Shown here: positions 1 through 12,078 of the stretch, one piece after another
Layout of the letters: each line of letters begins with the position of its first letter
How positions within the stretch are numbered: position 1 is the stretch's first letter
Assembly (NCBI GenBank): GCA_019096065.1
Contig: JAGUCH010000007.1
Location: 3,494,501 to 3,558,500 of the forward strand
Length of the DNA: 64,000 bases
Source of the DNA: Paracyclopina nana
Taxonomy: Eukaryota > Arthropoda > Copepoda > Cyclopoida > Cyclopettidae
Direction: 5' to 3'
Translations under genes and position numbers: made by a program
Notes under the pieces: model-generated
The model's input: the letters and a program-made list of their open reading frames with translations, nothing else
The model's database searches: none
Told to the model about the DNA's origin: nothing

Positions 1-471
1 TCACTGGCAAATAATTAACGGATTTAGTGCGGGCAACGCCTCGATGAGTAGTGACAAAAAATGGCCATTCATTAATTGGCCTTCATTCACCTTTTTCTTT
101 GAGAGAGCAAAGTCAAAAAATACTGTGAACACAGTACACCTGCAGCCATTATTTCTTTTGATAATTATGAACGATTACACGCCAATTGAAAACCAATATA
201 GGAAAGAGCATTGAACTTGGAAGTAAAGTGGGATTCGTTTTGACAAAAATAATGATGGCATCATCAACTGAAGAAAACAATTTTTTGTGCCACTTTCAAT
301 GAAATTAGTGAAAATTAGAAAAACATTTGTTGTCAAAAAATATGCTTATGAAATTCAGGGGAAAAGTGTAAAAAATATTTTTTGGAATAAAACATTATTT
401 TTAAGTAAGAGTTTTTGGGCTGAATTTAGTTTTACAAAGAAACAATTTAAAAAGTAAATTCTTAAGTTTAC

Positions 472-557
472 CTTCTGCCTCTTCTGCTGCCAAGAGTATC
501 AATATCTCCGTAGTATTGGTCTAAAATCTTCTCAACCGAAGGCACTCTCACAGGCAT
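472..557 (-). CDS. candidate isolated first coding exon, gene continues left of window
   Basis: On the minus strand an ATG at 557 opens 28 codons starting MPVRVPSVEKILDQYYG and ends at a good donor (AGAAG|GTAAAC, phase 2). The exon carries a charged, arginine-rich end (RRGRR). It would be the start of a gene whose other exons lie left of position 1, or an alternative first exon. I do not recognise the protein. It does not join in frame to the end of the 5805-6821 exons, so it is not simply the next exon of that gene. Support is only codon-like composition and one splice site. Confidence 0.3.
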
Positions 558-3500
558 CTTTGTATTCTAATAAGCTATAAAATGGCCATATGTGAAGCAA
601 CAAGATGTCGGAACGACAAAGTGATCTCTACTACTTTGTTGTTGCTTCTTCAGCACTGCTTTACTACACTTCCTATGTGAATTTCAGCGTCAGAATTTCC
701 CAACCAGAACCTCAGAAAAAAGGGGATTAGCCATGCTTTCCTACACAGTTCAATGGGATTTTAATTGAGGAACACATCATAGTTCTCATCTTTGTGGTCA
801 TAAGTAGGAAAAAGCAACAATTCTCTGTTTGGCCCCAAATTTCTCTGCTCGGTTCATCTCATGTCAATCCCGTGGATTTAACTTCTCAAAGCCATAAAAT
901 TGCAAGGAGAAATCCCAAGAAAATGCCATTTACATGCAATAGCATTAGTGCAATAGCAAAATCCATTTATAAAAGTTCACGAGTGAAATAACAGCCAGAT
1001 TTGCCCCTCGTTCATTTCGCAGACCGAGTGCACAATAAAATGACTTTGGATCAAACAAGGGTGGGTTCTTCTGTAAAATTGTGATGTGCCTCAGTTGTTC
1101 ACTCTATGCATGAAGCATTGGAGTTGATCACGGATGAGAAGACACAAGAAGACCAACCAACTATACATGGAAAAATCGAATTTCATTTCACCTTTTTACC
1201 ATCATAAGACATAGATTAATGCTCGTACGCTGTGAGAATAATGCAAAGTTTCTTTTGTCATTATCAGCTACCTTTAAATTGCAATCAAGCAACAAAAGCA
1301 AAGACAAATGAGAGCAATTTTTGCTTGCTCCTCCGCGCGTTCAAATCACCGGGCATAAAAAAGCCAAAACAGGAGTAAAGGCAAATCTTGGTGAATATCT
1401 GGATAAATCGTGGCAAGAAATCGCGCTCTTTGGAAGTATCAGTGGTATGACTCATTTTTTGTAAGCCACAAGACACGAAAAGTTGGACAATGTTCACGGT
1501 AGCGTGAAACATTCAAACGTTGCTGTTATTGCAGCTGCTGATTTTCAGCCACTACTCACTCAGTGAGGTGTGAAGAAGACCAAGAATGGAAGTTTGCGAG
1601 CAATTGGCTCTTCCAAGCTGGTCTGTTGAGAAAGTTTTCATGCTGAGTAATATCGAGAAAAGCCATATATTATTTATGCGCAGAGAGGATGAAAAGGTCC
1701 AACCAGAGGACATAAAAAACAGCTGGATCCAACGTGTTCATCTCAAAATAATTGTCAGCATGTTCATGCTATGTGAGATGAACATCACAATAAGAAACAA
1801 GGATGAAGGGTTGTTACATGCATAATTTTAGCGTGCAATCAAGTCATGCAAAAATGTCAAATGGCTTTTTTGTGTGTGCCTGCCTTGCCACTGAGCCATG
1901 ACAATGCAAGGAGGAGAAAAATGGCAAAATTACCAGGTTTAATTGCAAAAAATGTACATTAAGGTTCTATTCAAAAGATGGCATAATTTGTGACCCAGAC
2001 AAAAATGAAGAAGTTTCAGTTAAAAATTGTTAAATTGCATATTAGAAGTAATGCTTTCCAAGAAGTTGTAATTTCTTCCTATGCCAAGAAAATGGAAGAA
2101 AATGCAGTAAATTCAGCAAAAACCCAATTAGTTTACATGCAGCATCATTTTTAATCATTTTCATCTGCCAAGAAGAAGGTCAAATGTCAGAAGCATTTTT
2201 TCTCCTCAAAAGCAAATTCCTCTTCTCCTTATATGGAAATTTCGGTCGGAACTTTTGATTTTGGCATTTTGACAGCATTCCAAATGCAAGTCAACTTTTT
2301 CACAAAAGGAACTTCTTAAAGGGAGTAAAGGCTAAGATAGCTAAATTATGGGGCTTTTAAGGCCATGATGGCCCACTGTGCGGGCTGACATTTTCTCGCC
2401 CCCTCGGCGGCGGCCATTTTGGAAAGATTTGACGCAAAATTGATGAACAACCCTCTGCTTGGAAAAGGAAAATTTTAGGCTTAGGGGCATATTATGTGCT
2501 ATAGCTAGATCGCTGATAATTGGATGGAAATTAATGGCTTTGCACAGATACCATTGTACAATTTCCCATAGCGCCCATGAATCAAAATGACGCAAGAGTG
2601 CAATTAAAAGCAAGAATAACCACTAACAAAAAAACCAGAAGAAAAGAACAGCCAATTAAGGTGGGCTCAACAAGCGCTAATTCTAAAGAGAACACGCGTA
2701 ATCTGCTCATCTTTTTTGTGTTAACGCCCATGTCCAATTTTTGGCAGAGCTTCCAGAAAACACTGGCCAATAATAGGCGAAACACGCAGAAAAGAGCCAA
2801 AAGGACATAAATGGAATTCCACTGATTCTCTGAGAGCAAAATGTTGGCTTCGGCTGAACAATTCAATGTCAAAGCGCATATAGGGAGTTGAAGTCGGCTG
2901 ATTTTCAGAGATATGCTAATATCCAAGGATTTTGTCAACATCACCAAAACTGAAGCCGCTCTCACATTTGATGTCAGCTACCAAATGACAAATGGAAGGA
3001 AGGAAATTTGCATCAAAAAAATAGCACGTGGCATTGAGATTGAATTTGACAAAAAATTAATTAATCACTCGAGAGGAAGTTGGACAGAAAAATAATCGCT
3101 GCGTTACATTTTACGCCAAAAGACACGTGCAAAACGAGCATTCTTGAGTCTTATCTCAAATCTACATGGAGATTTCCCCAAAATCATCCTTTTACAATTA
3201 CACAATCTGCACACATTTACTTTTAAGGCCAAATAGCACATTGTGTATGCAGTTTTCACTCACCTATGTAAGGCATTGATAAACTGTTTTTAAAACAAAA
3301 TGTTTTTCATCAAATCATGAAGAGCAGTTCGAATAATTAGAAGTTTCCTTACATTCTATGAAGGGCCATGGCAGATTCGTAGCTATTTCTCCGTTGACTT
3401 GCGTAAGTGTAGCTATTTTGATGGGAGGTGGCGGAAAATCCGTTGTTGACATTCATAAAGATGTGTACTTATCACACTTTACCACCAAACTCAATTAGGC

Positions 3501-5804
3501 ACAATAACTGAGTAGAAGCAATTTTACACCAAGTGAGGCTTTTTGGCATGATACACAACAACAATCCTCCCACAACTAGCACAACACTACTAATAAAACG
3601 TCACAATGATTCCGATATTCACTATATGCACTGCTGGAGTGTCTATACTCACACTCACACAGAGACTTCCATATGGGCTCCAAAACTCACTCGGATCCTG
3701 TGAAAATTCTAGTGAACGCGCGAGCGCGCGCGGCCAGTACGTTTATTCTACATAGGGAGCACTTTTTCCGCCAGATGGCGCTTGCTCCACTGCGGCTGCA
3801 CGGCTGAATGGCCGGCATGGCAGACATTAAAAATAAAATGAGATTCCTATTGGCTTGAGCTAATGGATATGAAATTAAGCTTTATTTAGAAATGTTGCCA
3901 TTAAACACGGCTTATTTTGAAGTCCAAATGGACAATTTTCACAAAGCCACAAAAAAAGCAATCATCATCCAAGCTAGTCTAACTCTAAATAAAGGAAGTT
4001 ACAATATTATTGAAGCAATAAAACTTCCTCTACTTGAATAAGATGAATTGATTGACCTATTTTCAAGAAAAAAAAAGTTCATTGAAAATAGCATGGGGAT
4101 GAAAATGAAAATTGAAAGTGAAGGGGGACATTTTGGCTGGTGCATTTTAATACGAATTGAGTGCTATTTCATGATGAGGCTCAGTCCTGCATAAGCGAAG
4201 CGAGTGACTCGCCGCAGCTTCAAGCAGCCATTTTGTTGGCACCGTCAGCCTCCATTGAACTTGAAATCGACATAAAACATGCTACTCAGTTGGCCTTGTC
4301 CAACAACAACAACAAAAAAACATAATTCAGTCTATCAGTTCAGTATTTGACAATTCTCGAGAAAAAGTTGCGGATGACAGAGCCATCTAGTGGCTACTTT
4401 GCAAGAAGTAATGCTTGTCATCTTCTTCCTCCACTCTGGCAGAATGGCAAGTTGGATCTTTCACATTTTATTGATGAGCACCACCAACCCTCAGGCCAGA
4501 TTTAAATAATAAGCAATTCCCATTTTCTCACTTTCCACTGAGATAATTCCAGAAGGTGCACATTTTTCAATTGAACAATATGAATAAAAGATAACTAAGA
4601 GGCTTTTTTCGCCTGCTTGAAAAGTGTGTGTGCAACATATGACAAATATGCCATAGGAGTGACACATGCTAATGTGTAAGTGGGCCGACTCCATGAGAAA
4701 CTTGGCCATTGTGTACGGGGAAATTACCCAGTATGAAAAACAGATCATGCAGAGACTGAAATTGACAAATTGCCATGCACAAAGCAAGAAAAATGACATC
4801 AATCAGCTGTTGCCTTTTAACTCTAATGGGAGTTACCAGAGAAGACTCGAATAAAAGTGCCATAATTTGAATACTGATGCTGGGAACTTTTGCATTACTG
4901 CCTATTTTTCTGGGAAAAATATTCATATTGTGATGACCTGACCTTTGAGCTAAATAAGGCAAGAACTTGATAATAATGGCATGAATTCACCCAGATTTCT
5001 CTCTATTGTAATAACAGAGTAGGAAAAAGTCAAGAGGTTATCGAGGACTTGAATCGTCTGATTTCTGGTAGGAAAAAACTTAATAAATCTTCCTCCTTCA
5101 GCTCAGGGCATGTAATTACTTTGGACTGGTATGGGCATTGCTGTCAATGGTAACCTTGAATACTTTCGACCTAGCCAAAAGTTTCTTGTACAAAAGAAAG
5201 ATGCTTATCTTCTAGCTATCAATCATGGAGCTTCCTCTAATCATTTTAGCATGCTAAAATTATAGCTGCTATGATACTAAAGGACCCAGGAAAAACTGAG
5301 CCACTAAATTGATGATGACTTGATCGAATCAGAACCAGTTCTAGACTAAATGGCAAATTATTGGAAAGAGGTTCCACTCTGAATCATGAGCCGATTTGAA
5401 TATTTGGCACGAGTCTACAATTTGGATGTGTGTATATCATGAGGCAATAAAAGTCCAATAAAACCAAAAAATATGGACATCCAACCATGAATCCAAAGTA
5501 TGTATGGGAAAAACTTCATGGATAATAAAGTAGGGTTAACTCCTTTTAAAACAGATTTCAAACATAAAAGTGAAACCGACACTTTCAAATTTTAAAGTAA
5601 GCTTGTCATGACTGAATTCTGGGCATGTCATTAATTCTATCTATTTTAAAGAGCATTTTTGACCCTTCCGGATCAATGACTCACTTTGGAAATTTTCTAG
5701 CACTTCACTTGAATTACCCATATAAATGCGACAAAATGATGATAAAAAAGAACAAGTCACAAGGATCAAGCGCGAATTACCGCGATTCCGGATTTGGGAC
5801 TTAC
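558..5804. other. long non-coding stretch, possibly intron of the neighbouring minus-strand gene
   Basis: AT-rich DNA with no convincing exon on either strand. Open frames of 60-127 codons occur (for example 2582-2965 minus and 1586-1825 plus) but lack good splice sites or family resemblance. If the fragment at 5805-6821 continues leftwards, most of this is intron. Two short CpG-rich patches stand out, near 3715-3810 and near 4195-4245. Confidence 0.4.
3715..3810. promoter_or_regulatory. CpG-rich patch, possible promoter
   Basis: A short stretch dense in CpG (runs of alternating CG followed by CGCCAGATGGCGC-like sequence) interrupts otherwise AT-rich DNA. Similar patches lie just before other genes in this window. 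Which gene it would drive is unclear; a minus-strand transcript reading into 1-3700 or an alternative start of the left-hand gene are both possible. Confidence 0.25.
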
Positions 5805-6821
5805 TTGTCAGTGAAGCTGTAGGCACTGGATCTCCCCATGTTGTCCAAGGGTGAGATGGATTGGGGTCGGGTTACCAAGATGCCAAACTCCGAACTGTCC
5901 AAGTTGGGAAAATTCCTGGCCAAATTTTCTCGACTTTTTAATGCCGCCGAGTTGTTTTCCGAATAATTGTTGTTGAGGGCTGGCAAAGAAGGCGCTTGCG
6001 TTGCTGAGGTCACTGCTGCTACCGGCCGGCCGACGCCAGCGCGGGATCCCATCAGCTGATGAAATTTCAAGTTTCTCAGCTCAATTCCGTGTATCACCAT
6101 TATTAATTAAGAAACCGGATTAATTAGCGCCATCAAAGGTGAAATAGGCAGATTTTTATCCAATTTCAAGGAAATGTGCGCGCCTCCCGGCTGAGTCACG
6201 TGGCTTTGTTTACATTTTGAGAGGTTGCGTTCATTTCGCGAGAAAAATATTCCGTTTGTAAACAATCAGTTATTCGAAATTCAGCCACGTGATATTCGTT
6301 CATATTTGCTTTTGATCTGCTATGCGCTATTTTTCGGTTTATTTTTAATCTCTTTCTTATGCATATGAGATATACCTGCGAGGAAAAGTGACTTTTGAAG
6401 CCAAATTCATCCTCCTCAAGAGCTTTTGGCATGACAGGCAAATCCAGATAAGAGTCGTGCTCGGCTGAAAGCCTTCTCTGGTGCTGAAACAACTGGTTGC
6501 CTGTCAAGTCCCTTGCTATTGAAGTTCGAATGCTTGAACCACCTCTTCCACTCTCAGCTGGAGGTGCCACAGACTTCAGCAAACCTGTCAAAGTGCTTCT
6601 ACTTTGGAAGTTGTTGCTTCTAATGTGAGCTTCCGGATACAAATTGGAAGTGACGGCAAAGCTCCTCATAGTGGATGTCTTACTGCTTGGATACCTTCAA
6701 ATGCTCTGGTGAGTGAAATTATTATTTTTCACAAAAACGTGTACCTATGAATACTATCTGGGCCCAGAGAACTCATGCTTTGCTTCAGTTCACTATCTTT
6801 ATTATCCTCAGAAGTTGTCAT
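5805..6821 (-). CDS. unrecognised disordered Ser/Arg-rich protein, 5' part of gene
   Basis: Three exons join in frame on the minus strand: 6821-6745 (ATG at 6821), 6694-6376 and 6055-5805, giving 215 codons and ending in phase 2 at a strong donor (GACAA|GTAAGT). The protein begins MTTSEDNKDSELKQSMSSLG and is rich in Ser, Arg, Asn and Pro, with no membrane segment, signal peptide or recognisable domain, so it looks intrinsically disordered. The last visible exon is GC-rich compared with its surroundings. The next exon should lie below 5800, but I could not identify it: no open segment there combines an acceptor with the right phase. Function unknown. Confidence 0.5.
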
Positions 6822-7598
6822 GATCCTTGCTTGTTTGAAAAAACCTGAAATCTTCACTGTTGCAGCTCAAATCTTGTACTGATTCGAATCGTGTTTATCT
6901 TGTAGTGCGATTCAATGAAACAATTGTTGATAAAAGTTGGAAAAAAGTTTTAAGCTAAACAATTTCACCATTCATTTTTGCCGGGGCTCCTGAGACTCAT
7001 TTATGATGGCTCACGTCCTCATTAAAATCATTTTGCTTTAGTCTGGATTCATATATTATCGGCAAATATGAATATACGGTGGCTAAAAGATAAAAAAACA
7101 CCCATCTATTACCAGCTGTCTGCATTTAACAATGCAATACTTGCTCACTCCTATTATTTCATTTTGAAGCTTGCAGCTTTCTTTATTTTTGGCTACACAC
7201 CCACTCACAATGTCAAGCTTTGCCATACTTTGCTACAATTTTCTTGGCTCAAGACTCCTTATTTTAATGCATCACTCCCTTAGCTAAATTGATTTAAAAC
7301 TAACCCATTTGCCTATTTATTTATTTTTAGCCTTTGACCTATGCTTGGCCTACTATAAAAATTTCCCCTTTATTTTCCTTCAAAGATGCTGAAGATAAAC
7401 ATGTCTCGGCTTTCTAATTTCATTCAACCGCTTCAAAGCTAATTGTTAAGCAGATTATAACAACACAAGTTACAAGTGGACTGCTTCATGCTTACACTTG
7501 TAAAAAGTATCTTAAGTCGCCAAAATCTCGTGAAAGCGCGCGCTGAAATTGTGAAAACGCACGTGAAGTGATACCCTCATTTAAGAAAAAGAATTACT
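6822..7598. other. intergenic spacer
   Basis: AT-rich spacer between the divergent minus-strand fragment (start 6821) and the SMYD-like gene (start 7599). A 71-codon open frame at 7068-7283 has no splice or family support. The last 100 bases hold CpG-containing sequence (GAAAGCGCGCGCTG near 7535) that may be the promoter of the SMYD-like gene. Confidence 0.4.
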
Positions 7599-9166
7599 AT
7601 GGCCAAGATATTAAGTGACAATCTGCTGATTCAAGACAGCATAGGAAAAGGTAAAGGTATCTTTGCTGCTAAGAATATCAAAGATGGACAGAAAATCATT
7701 ACCGAAGCACCAATAATTATGGGACCTAAGCAAACATCTCCATTTGTATGCATTGACTGCTTTGACTACATCAATGATCAAACTGGTAAGTTTACATTAA
7801 ACAAATTATTTTCTTGATAACAAGCCTTTTTTTTCTTGCCACAAAAGTCAGCCCTTGCAGAAAATGTGGATTGCCTTTGTGCCCAGACTGTTGCAAAATG
7901 GGTCTCCCCAAATTTCATGGATTGGAATGCAAATTATTTGAGACAAGTGAAAAATACAAATCAGATCATGTGACTACCTATGAGCAGGCAAAGGCAATTT
8001 ACATGTATTTGACCCCTTTAAGACTGTTGCTCAAAGGAGAAGAGAACCCAGATTTGCTCAAATTGGACACAAAGCTGAAAGAGCGTGCTGATACATTAAT
8101 ATTCTTTTTTACTGTTGCTCATGTTGTCAAGCCTCTGCACAAAGTTCTGGGCTTGAAAGATAGATTTTCAGAGCTAAAAATTCAGGTACTTTACATATAA
8201 TGTCACTTTATTTATTCCTTGCATCATTTAGGTCTTTTGTAGGAGGCTTGTGGGATTTTAGACACTAATTGCTATGAAATCAAGTGGGATAGAGGCATAG
8301 CAAGAGGGCTTTTTCAAAACATTGCCTTTATCAATCACGACTGTGTCCCAAATTGCAGAAAGTATTTTGATGCACACAGGAACATGCATGTGATTACAGC
8401 GGAAAATGTTGACAGTGGGCAAGAGCTTTCTCTCAGCTACATAAATCCATTGCTCAGCACTCCCATGAGACAAGTAAAAGCTACTTTACTGCTATGTAGA
8501 AATTAATTTTTGTGACGTTTTCATTTGACATTCAGGCCATTCTGCATCAAACAAAGTGTTTCAAGTGCATTTGCCCTAGATGCAGAGATCCTCTGGAGTT
8601 GGGTTCTGGACTATCTGGTCTCAAATGCAAGAATAAGAGCATTGATTGCAATGGCATAGCAACTCAAGAGAATCCTCTTGATTCTGACTCTGATCTGGTC
8701 TGCAATCAATGTCAACAGGTTATTACCAATGAAACTGCCAAAATGATGCAAGATTTTGTGATGAACAGCATAAGTGTCACCAATGGGCCAAGAGAAACCT
8801 TGGACACTCTAAACAATATGGAAAGATTCCTGCCTCAATCTAATCATATCATGGTTGATTTGAAAATGAAACTGATAGATCAAGTTCTAGAAAATGAAGC
8901 ACTTAGGCAAGACTATGAAGATCTGGCCATCAGCTTTTGCTTTCAGCTACTTGAACTAGCTAAATTGATAGCTCCTGGCTTGAGTAAACTAAGAGGTAGA
9001 TGATTGATGCTTTTTAAAAAAAATGTTATATCTTCTTTTTTCCCCAGGTGTTTTATCCATGAAGTATCATCAGCTGACTGAAAAGGGGCCAAACCCTTTA
9101 GTCTTATCCAAGGACTTTATTGACTCAATGTTTACTGAGGACCAGAGTGTTTTATTATTAGATTAA
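7599..9166 (+). CDS. SMYD-like SET/MYND-domain protein
   Basis: Five exons (7599-7785, 7848-8185, 8243-8473, 8536-8995, 9048-9166) give 444 residues. The split SET domain starts at once (GKGKGIFAAKNIKDGQ), is interrupted by a MYND-like zinc finger (Cys pattern CRKCGLPLCPDCC near residues 66-76, then HGLEC), and resumes with the SET signature NHDCVPN at residues 206-212, followed by a post-SET cysteine cluster (C260, C263, C265, C268). Length and order match arthropod SMYD/SmydA proteins, protein-lysine methyltransferases acting in nucleus or cytoplasm; some arthropod members are thought to be inactive, and I cannot tell here. Introns are only 52-62 bases. It is the first of three same-strand genes spaced about 60 bases apart. 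Confidence 0.9.
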
Positions 9167-9227
9167 CTCACCTGTTCTACTGATATCAGTATTTGTGCTC
9201 AATAAAAGAATCAGTCCTGGCTACACC
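9167..9227 (+). promoter_or_regulatory. 61-bp intercistronic gap with AATAAA, possible trans-splice region
   Basis: Only 61 bases separate the SMYD-like stop from the next ATG. AATAAA lies at 9201-9206, just 21 bases before that ATG, leaving no room for an ordinary promoter. A pyrimidine-containing stretch with TATCAG (about 9182-9189) could serve as a trans-splice acceptor. This is inference from spacing. Confidence 0.35.
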
Positions 9228-10570
9228 ATGGACAATGATACAGTTCCCATTGATCTAATAACTTTCACTGACTATGATAGGCTAACTTACAAGCCTATTT
9301 TACCATTGGTTTCTTGTTTTGGTATAATTGGAAACCTCATTTCAATCCTCATCTTATCAAGGAAGCCCTTTGCTAAGAATATTCTGTATGCCTATTTAAT
9401 GAGTCTGTCTATTGTGGATCTTTTTTACCTGGGCCTTACATTAGTCATGGTTATCATAGCTATTGATAACTATTCAACAATCAACAAGGTGGAATTTTGT
9501 GAGGAGCAGACTGAAAATTCAATGAACATGTTTAGAAATGTGCTGCCTGTAGTGATTGACACTTTTGGAACTACTGCTGACTTAATAATAGCCTGCATGA
9601 CCTTTAATAGATTCATCATGCTCAGAAGTAAGTGTCTTTTTCTGCTTTATGGCTCAGGGTGATTAATTTAGCTTTTTGGCAGGTGCTGCTTCCCTTAAAG
9701 TGGAGAGGCAGAAAAAGTGGGTTGGGTACTTTGAAAGCTTCTCAGCATTTGTTATGAGTCTTATGGCCCATGTACCCAATTTCTTCAAGTACACTGTTTC
9801 ACATGTCAATGTCACCTTCAGCACTGAAGACTTCAATTTTCTTAACAACACATTTGATTGCTGGGTGTCCAACCTTGATGAGGTGACAGACACAATTGAA
9901 TGGGATGCCTATAATTTGGTCTTTCATGCCATCATACGGATATTGCCCACAATTTTCATAACAGGGCTTAACATTTCTATGGTGTACAAAATCAAGCAGA
10001 TTTTCAGCACACGAAACAGGTTATTTGGCACTAAAGCACCTCAGATGAAGAAAGTCAGTCAAGTGACCATACATGGGAATCATTTAACACTGCCAACAAT
10101 TTCAGAAAAAACTGAAAAGGATGAAGACAGAAGAAGATCAAGTAGCAATTCAAGTGAAATTCTTAGAAAAATAGTTAGGAAATGGTAAAAACATCTCTAT
10201 TTGATATTAATGCCTATTTTGACCCTTTATTTTTGTAATTTGCAGGAAGTACAGAGATGTGAGGAAAGCAAAGAGGAAATTTAGAAACAGTACTACTTTG
10301 GTGTGGATTGTTGTGACTCACACTGTTTTGACAACACCAGGCAATGTGATGTTTATTTTGTACTCAACAAGTAGTGCAAGCTTTCCATTAACCAATAATG
10401 GCAAGGATGGAGCAGTGATTAGATTTGCCAACACTATGTATGTTTTCTACGTCATAAGCCATGCCATTAACCACATTTTGTATTGCTTGACAAATAGACA
10501 CATCCAAGAAGAGACAGCCAAGATCATTTTCAATTGTAGAAATATTTATTGGTCAAAATCCACTAAATAA
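9228..10570 (+). CDS. divergent rhodopsin-like G-protein-coupled receptor 1
   Basis: Three exons (9228-9627, 9683-10184, 10246-10570) give 408 residues. The ATG at 9228 sits in a strong context (CACCATGG). Seven hydrophobic segments are visible; TM1 carries the class A mark GN (CFGIIGNLIS), TM2 has S/T-x-D (SIVDLFYL), and a long charged third cytoplasmic loop follows TM5 (RRRSSSNSSE). The DRY box at the end of TM3 is replaced by FNRF and the NPxxY of TM7 by NHILY. The layout resembles invertebrate peptide (FMRFamide-type) receptors; the ligand is unknown. It is a divergent neighbour-paralogue of the gene at 10637. Its stop codon lies inside its own AATAAA. Confidence 0.85.
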
Positions 10571-10636
10571 ATATTTACTTGCTGTTTCATCCTGTAATGT
10601 AAACATTGCTAAAAGGCTGTATTTAGTCTAAAAAGG
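10571..10636 (+). promoter_or_regulatory. 66-bp intercistronic gap, possible trans-splice region
   Basis: The AATAAA of the first GPCR (10566-10571) overlaps its stop codon, and the next gene starts 65 bases on. The gap contains a pyrimidine-rich stretch (TGCTGTTTCATCCTG) followed by several AG dinucleotides (near 10614, 10625 and 10635). This is what an SL-type acceptor could look like, but no outron signal can be proven by eye. Confidence 0.35.
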
Positions 10637-12077
10637 ATGAGTGCAGCCGCAGGACATGGATTTCTCCTGCTTGGAACTGGAGTAGGCAGGCAGTTGAGCA
10701 TGGATTTTGCTCAGCAAAGCAATCAAACTGATCAACCGAGCATTTCAAAGCTGAATTTGGTCACTTATGAATACATTATGCCACTCACAGCCCTGGTTGG
10801 GTTTACTGGCAATCTATTCAATCTAGTGGTGTTGTCATCTAAGGAGTTGAAAACTACTTCAAGAGGGCAAAAAGTTTCCCAAAGGTCAAAATCTATGTTT
10901 TCCTATATGAAAGCTTTGGCCATCACTGACCTGCTCTACCTTATGATGACCTTCCAAGGTTGTTACTTCACTATTAAGGTAATTGAAATGCTGGAAGACG
11001 AGCTTTTAATGTGAACTTCATTGAGAGCTTTTAGGGCTACTTTAGGAGCACAAATCCCGTTGACATGCCCACCAAAGGGATGGGCATGTATGTTTGGAAT
11101 TACATGTCTCCTTTTTGGAATGCCTTTGCAGCCAGTTCAGATTTGATAGTTGTTGTAATGACTACTGTCAGGTTTCAAATTTTGAACAATGTTGATCAAA
11201 GGGGTGTCATCATTACTGGGAGTGACACTAAGCCTAAATGGCTGATTCTTTGGGCTATTGTCAGTGGACTGGTGATGCATATACCCTATAACTTTCAGTT
11301 CATGATCATTCCCTGTGAGGAAGAGAGCAAAAACTACTTTTTGCTAGACTGCTGGAGAGCCAAACCTAGCCATATTTCTTCAACAGTTTTATGGCAATTC
11401 TTTGGATATGTCTATCAAGCAGTGGTCAAAGTGATACCAACTTTGATCATATTGATCTTGAATATTATCACATTGATTAAAATGAGAGCGATTTTGAAGA
11501 AAAGAAAACAGCTGAGGAATGCAAGGCAGAGTGTCTGTGCTACCATGTTAGTATCACCTCAACCAGTTGAGCAAACTGGAGGGAATTCCAGAACTCTGAG
11601 TGTTCCATTTGTCCCTTTAAATGTTGAGTCTACTATGGCCTCTGAAGTAACTTCAAATAATCCTGCTGGAGAGAGGCAGTCTTCAGGGAGCAATGGATCA
11701 AGAACCACAAGGAGTAGCAAAGAAACATTGAAGCAGATCAAGCTCAATGGGCTTTTAATTACATTGGCTTTGTGTCACATTTTAACAACAACTTGGGGTA
11801 ATGTGGCTTTTATTCTGTGGACTGGATTCCCCAAGGTATGGGCTAATTTTGAGGGAAGGTAAGCAATACCTTAATGGTAAATAAAATTGTCCCATTCACA
11901 ACTGTTTCCAGGAGCACATATTCAACTATAGCCAATTCTTTGTATGTGGTAAACTACTCCAAAAACTTTTATTTGTATTGCTTGGTTCATGAAGACATAA
12001 GAAGAGTGGCTTACCAAAAGCTAGCTGATGCAAATGCAAGACTCAGGAGTTTGTTTATATGCTCTAATGACAATTAG
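10637..12077 (+). CDS. divergent rhodopsin-like G-protein-coupled receptor 2
   Basis: Three exons (10637-10978, 11035-11858, 11912-12077) give 443 residues; an in-frame ATG at 10700 (MDFAQQSNQTD) is an alternative start. TM1 has GFTGNLFNLVVL, TM2 has ITDLLYL, TM3 ends in TVRF instead of DRY, and TM7 ends in NFYLYCLVHEDIRR instead of NPxxY. A long Ser/Thr-rich third loop separates TM5 and TM6. The same deviations as in the preceding receptor suggest an old tandem duplication. Both are probably peptide or other neuromodulator receptors at the plasma membrane. The stop codon (12075-12077) is one base from the stop of the minus-strand gene at 12079. Confidence 0.85.
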
Positions 12078-12078
12078 C

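Noticed and set aside
1586-1825. 79-codon plus-strand open frame
   Set aside because: No family resemblance, no promoter or splice context, irregular composition.
2582-2965. 127-codon minus-strand open frame with hydrophobic stretches
   Set aside because: It begins with GTG, not ATG, overlaps a plus-strand frame, has no splice sites or recognisable motif; likely chance in AT-rich DNA.
4491-4962. Overlapping open frames of about 100 codons on the minus strand
   Set aside because: Mutually overlapping, no motif; they do not match the phase of the exon ending at 5805.
9195-9227. Upstream start for the first GPCR
   Set aside because: The longer frame begins with GTG and overlaps AATAAA; the ATG at 9228 has a far better context.
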